A DNA stretch of 19,966 nucleotides. Source: CAVUAF01 sp964460655. Lineage in GTDB: Bacteria > Acidobacteriota > Terriglobia > Terriglobales > Acidobacteriaceae. How positions within the stretch are numbered: position 1 is the stretch's first letter; every line of letters begins with the position of its first letter. A program made the position numbers and the translations under genes. Location: NCBI GenBank assembly GCA_964460655.1, contig CAYWSH010000060.1, positions 1-19,966 of the forward strand. The letters run 5' to 3'. Positions 16,827 to 19,966 of this stretch are shown in pieces. Below the pieces are notes generated by a model that worked only from the letters and a program-made list of their open reading frames with translations, made no database searches and was not told where the DNA came from.

Positions 16827-18488
16827 ATGAAGAGAAACAGCGCCGCCATCAGCGACGGCCCGCGCCGTGCTCCCGCGCGCGCCATGCTGAAGGCCGTCGG
16901 TTTCACCGACGACGACCTCCGCCGTCCGTTCATCGGCGTGGCCAACACCTGGATCGAGATCGGTCCCTGCAACTATCACCTGCGCGAGCTGGCGCAGCCG
17001 CTCAAGCAGGCCATTCGCGATGCCGGCGGCACGCCGATGGAGTTCAACACCGTCTCCATCTCCGACGGCATCACCATGGGCGCCGAGGGCATGCGCACCT
17101 CGCTCGTCAGCCGCGACCTCATCGCCGATTCCATCGAGCTGGTCGCGCGCGGCAATCACTTCGACGCCATCGTCGCCCTCGTGGGCTGCGATAAGACCAT
17201 CCCCGGCGCTGCCATGGCGCTCGCGCGCCTCGATCTTCCCGGGCTCATTCTCTACGGCGGCTCCATCGCCCCCGGCCGCTTCGACGGCCACGACGTCACC
17301 ATCCAGAACGTCTTTGAAGCCGTCGGCGCGCACGCGCGCGGCCAGATGACCGACGCGCAGTTGCGCGATCTCGAAGACCACGCCTGTCCCGGCGCCGGCG
17401 CCTGCGGCGGCCAATTCACTGCCAACACCATGGCGATGGCGTGCGAGTTCCTCGGTCTCTCGCCGCTCGGCAGCGCCAGCGTTCCCGCCAACGACACGCA
17501 GAAAAACGCGGTTGCCCGTAGCACCGGCACTCTAGTCATGGAGCTGCTGCGCCGCGACCTGCGTCCGCGCGCCATCCTCGCGCGCGCGGCCTTCGAGAAT
17601 GCCATCGCCGGCGTCGCCGCCACTGGTGGCTCCACCAATTCCGTGCTGCATCTGCTGGCGATCGCTCACGAAGCCGGCGTTGAACTGTCCATCGACGACT
17701 TCGATCGCATCAGTCGCAAGATCCCGCTGCTTGCCGACCTCAAGCCCGGCGGTCGCTTCGTCGCCCACGATCTGTATCGCGCCGGCGGCACCGCGCTGGT
17801 CGCACAACGCCTGCGCGATGCCGGTCTGCTGCACGCCGGCGCGATCACCGTCACCACGCGCACGCTCGGTGACGAAGCGCAAGCTGCGCGTGAGACGCCC
17901 AAACAGGAAGTCGTGCGTCCGCTCGCGCAACCGCTCAAGCCCACCGGCGGCCTCGTGATTCTGAAAGGGAACCTCGCGCCCGAGGGCTGCGTGGTCAAGG
18001 TCGCGGGACACGACCACGTGCGCTTTGCCGGCCCCGCGCGCGTCTTCGATAGCGAAGAGACCGCTTTTGCGGCCGTGCAGAACAACACGGTCCGCGCCGG
18101 CGATGTCGTCGTTATCCGTTACGAAGGCCCGCGTGGCGGACCCGGTATGCGCGAGATGCTCGCCGTCACTGCCGCGATCGTAGGAGCGGGATTGGGCGAC
18201 ACCGTGGCGCTGCTCACCGACGGCCGTTTCTCCGGCGCCACGCACGGGCTCATGGCCGGCCACGTCGCCCCCGAAGCCGCCACCGGCGGTCCTATCGCAG
18301 CCGTACGCGATGGCGACGTCGTCGTCTTCGACATTCCGGCGCGCCAGTTGCGCGTAGAACTCAGCGACGCCGAACTCCGCGTCCGGCTGAAATCGTGGCA
18401 GGCGCCGCCGCTGCGTTATCCCACAGGAGTGATGGCGAAGTATGCAAGACAGGTTTCCTCAGCCGCACAAGGAGCGGTCACATGCTGA
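16827..18488 (+). CDS. ilvD: Dihydroxy-acid dehydratase
   Basis: Counting from ATG 16827 gives 553 residues, the usual IlvD size. Fe-S ligand candidates are Cys48 (IGPCNYH), Cys121 (VGCDKTIPG) and Cys193 (PGAGACGGQFTANTMA); Lys123 in CDKTIPG is the metal-site lysine. DGRFSGATHGLMAGHVAPEA near the C-terminus is also diagnostic. It dehydrates 2,3-dihydroxy-isovalerate and -methylvalerate in valine, leucine and isoleucine synthesis. The ATG has GGAG 9 nt upstream. GTG 16776, with AGGAG 8 nt upstream, is a real alternative adding 17 residues. The frame is open further upstream, but that passes through the attenuator. It is controlled by the leader at 16553 and probably co-transcribed with ilvB. 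Confidence 0.93.
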   Translation: MKRNSAAISDGPRRAPARAMLKAVGFTDDDLRRPFIGVANTWIEIGPCNYHLRELAQPLKQAIRDAGGTPMEFNTVSISDGITMGAEGMRTSLVSRDLIADSIELVARGNHFDAIVALVGCDKTIPGAAMALARLDLPGLILYGGSIAPGRFDGHDVTIQNVFEAVGAHARGQMTDAQLRDLEDHACPGAGACGGQFTANTMAMACEFLGLSPLGSASVPANDTQKNAVARSTGTLVMELLRRDLRPRAILARAAFENAIAGVAATGGSTNSVLHLLAIAHEAGVELSIDDFDRISRKIPLLADLKPGGRFVAHDLYRAGGTALVAQRLRDAGLLHAGAITVTTRTLGDEAQAARETPKQEVVRPLAQPLKPTGGLVILKGNLAPEGCVVKVAGHDHVRFAGPARVFDSEETAFAAVQNNTVRAGDVVVIRYEGPRGGPGMREMLAVTAAIVGAGLGDTVALLTDGRFSGATHGLMAGHVAPEAATGGPIAAVRDGDVVVFDIPARQLRVELSDAELRVRLKSWQAPPLRYPTGVMAKYARQVSSAAQGAVTC

Positions 18489-18500
18489 GGCAGCGAGATC

Positions 18501-18604
18501 AGCCGGCGAGCCCGGCTTGCGCGGCGAGCCGGCAGTCGCAAGCGCATCACGAGTCTCTGGTGGAGCACAACCGTTGAGCGGTTTTGGAGCAGAGCGACAG
18601 AAAT
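18501..18604 (+). repeat. Diverged tandem copy (C) of the 99-bp intergenic repeat
   Basis: The 3' half (18551-18604) aligns with copies A and B and ends GCGGTTTTGGAGCAGAGCGA plus CAGAAAT. The 5' half differs but again forms a hairpin, AGCCGG-CGAGC-CCGGCT (18501-18517). It directly abuts copy B. Confidence 0.6.
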
Positions 18605-18703
18605 AGCGGAGCGGCCGGTTCAGGCCGCGTAGCGCGACGCAAGGCCTCGCGGTTCTCGCGAGGTGCACGACTGGTTGGCGGTTTGGGAGCGGAGCGACAA
18701 AAA
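18605..18703 (+). repeat. 99-bp intergenic repeat, copy B
   Basis: Same length and order as copy A: AGCGGAGC, hairpin GCGGCC-GGTTCA-GGCCGC (18611-18628), a second hairpin CCTCGCG/CGCGAGG, and the conserved end GCGGTTTGGGAGCGGAGCGA plus CAAAAA. The first hairpin differs from copy A at paired positions but keeps its pairing. The element ends exactly at the ilvB ATG, and its GGAG (18691-18694) is the likely Shine-Dalgarno sequence. Confidence 0.75.
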
Positions 18704-19966
18704 ATGACGACGAAAAAAACCGGTGGCGAAATCATCTGGGAGTGCCTCAAGCGCGAAGGCGTGCGCACCGTCTTCGGTTATCCCGGCGGCGCCATCCTGC
18801 CCGCCTACGACGCGCTCTGTAAGTATCCCGAGATCCATCATGTGCTCGTGCGCCACGAGCAGGGCGCGGCCCACATGGCCGATGGCTACGCGCGCGCCGG
18901 TGGCGGTGTCGGCGTTGCGATCGCAACGTCGGGCCCCGGTGCGACGAACCTCGTCACCGGTATTGCCACCGCGATGATGGACTCCTCTCCCATCGTCTGC
19001 ATCACCGGCCAGGTCGGCAGCAAGCTCATCGGTTACGACGCGTTCCAGGAGACCGACATCACCGGCATCACGCTGCCCATCACGAAGCACAACTATCTCG
19101 TGACGCACGTCGAGGACCTCGCCGGCGTCATCCGCGAGGCATTCCTCGTCGCGCGCTCCGGCCGGCCGGGCCCGGTGCTGATCGATGTCGCGAAAGACGT
19201 GCAGCAAGCGAGCTGCGGATTCGATTGGGAGGCCGCTGCGCCGGAATTGCCCGCGCGCAAGCCGCTCTTGCCTTCGAATGGCGCCGAACACACACGCGCA
19301 TTGGAACTCATCGCGTCCGCGAAGCGGCCCGTCATCCTCGCCGGCCACGGCATCCTGCTCTCCGGCGCGATGCGCGAAGTCCAGGAATTCGCCGAGCGCA
19401 CCGACATCCCGGTCGCGCTCACCCTCCTCGGCATCGGCGCGTTCCCCGCGTCGCATCCTCTGAACCTCGGCATGATGGGGATGCACGGCGAAGCGTGGGT
19501 CAACACCGCGATCCAGCAGGCCGACCTCTTGCTCGCCTTCGGCATGCGCTTCGACGATCGCGTCACCGGCAATCTCAAGACCTATGCGCCCACCGCGCGC
19601 AAGATCCACATCGAGATCGATCCTGCCGAGGTCAACAAGAACGTCAAGGCCGATGTCGCGCTCATCGGCGACCTGCGCGCCGTCTTGCAGGAGCTCCTGC
19701 CGAAGGTCGAACGCGCCGAGCGCGCCGAGTGGCTCGCTGAGATCAACGACCTCAAGGGCGATTCGGCGGTCCGTGACATCCAGAACCTGCCCGACAACGG
19801 CCATCTCTACGCCGCGCACGTCATCAACGACCTCTGGCGGGAGGTTGATCACGACAAGACCATCGTCGTCACCGACGTCGGCCAGCACCAGATGTGGGAA
19901 GCGCAGTACTACAAGCACGAGCGCCCGCGCTCGCTCATCACCTCCGGCGGGCTCGGCACTATGGGC
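18704..19966 (+). CDS. ilvB: Acetolactate synthase large subunit, N-terminal 421 residues (runs off the window)
   Basis: The readable part has the ThDP-enzyme motifs of acetohydroxyacid synthase: FGYPGGAILPAYDAL (24-38), the catalytic Glu52 in RHEQGAAHMADGYARA, TSGPGATNLVTGIATA (75-90), FQETDITGITLPITKHNY, and FGMRFDDRVTGNL in the FAD-binding middle domain. It ends in TSGGLGTMG, the start of the C-terminal ThDP domain; about 150-170 residues lie beyond the window. It condenses pyruvate with pyruvate or 2-ketobutyrate, the first common step of branched-chain synthesis. ATG 18704 has GGAG 9 nt upstream, within the repeat. A regulatory subunit (ilvN) is expected downstream but cannot be seen. 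Confidence 0.95.
   Translation, partial: MTTKKTGGEIIWECLKREGVRTVFGYPGGAILPAYDALCKYPEIHHVLVRHEQGAAHMADGYARAGGGVGVAIATSGPGATNLVTGIATAMMDSSPIVCITGQVGSKLIGYDAFQETDITGITLPITKHNYLVTHVEDLAGVIREAFLVARSGRPGPVLIDVAKDVQQASCGFDWEAAAPELPARKPLLPSNGAEHTRALELIASAKRPVILAGHGILLSGAMREVQEFAERTDIPVALTLLGIGAFPASHPLNLGMMGMHGEAWVNTAIQQADLLLAFGMRFDDRVTGNLKTYAPTARKIHIEIDPAEVNKNVKADVALIGDLRAVLQELLPKVERAERAEWLAEINDLKGDSAVRDIQNLPDNGHLYAAHVINDLWREVDHDKTIVVTDVGQHQMWEAQYYKHERPRSLITSGGLGTMG

Overview
The window is GC-rich, gene-dense bacterial DNA that fits Acidobacteriota. The best marker is a PadR regulator overlapping an 'acidobacterial duplicated orphan permease' (ADOP); GH127, M1 peptidase and Zn-ribbon threonine synthases also fit. 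It is a draft scaffold with two 100-N gaps (9595-9694, 14137-14236), each of which interrupts genes.

Layout. (1) 1-3402, minus strand: an exported GH127-type glycosidase, then (14-nt overlap) an M1 metallopeptidase that runs off the window just as its HExxH zinc motif begins. (2) 3478-6524, minus: padR-ADOP cassette (ATGA overlap) with a consensus promoter covered by three alternating CTCCTAA/TTAGGAG arms, a likely PadR operator. (3) 6547-10149, plus: a sulfur operon of siroheme sulfite/nitrite reductase, precorrin-2 dehydrogenase, uroporphyrinogen-III methyltransferase (split by gap 1) and a CysO-like sulfur carrier. (4) 10249-11301, minus: aspartate-semialdehyde dehydrogenase. (5) 11356-16464, plus: threonine synthase 1, aspartate kinase (3' end lost in gap 2), threonine synthase 2 (5' end lost in gap 2) and homoserine kinase. 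(6) 16505 to the end, plus: ilvD and the first part of ilvB, for branched-chain amino acids.

The most interesting content is regulatory. All three plus-strand biosynthetic operons start with a short peptide ORF followed by an intrinsic terminator placed before the first enzyme gene, which is the architecture of ribosome-mediated attenuation. The sulfite reductase leader contains MMCMCMCICC and the threonine operon leader contains MAMCMGTKC. The two share an 11-nt terminator core, the same spacing and the same three-segment logic: a segment repeated at the start of the leader and in the terminator arm competes for one complementary segment between them. They look like copies of one Met/Cys-codon attenuator cassette, one controlling sulfide and siroheme supply, the other the aspartate-family branch that leads to methionine and threonine. 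The ilvD leader is rich in Ile/Val/Leu codons and precedes a 12-bp terminator stem.

A second layer is a 99-bp hairpin-forming intergenic repeat, with two full copies (10150-10248, 18605-18703) and a diverged tandem copy (18501-18604). Its conserved 3' end supplies the likely ribosome binding site of ilvB, and one copy starts directly after a sulfur-carrier gene whose product carries an unusual tail beyond its Gly-Gly. No tRNA, rRNA, CRISPR array or transposase gene was seen.
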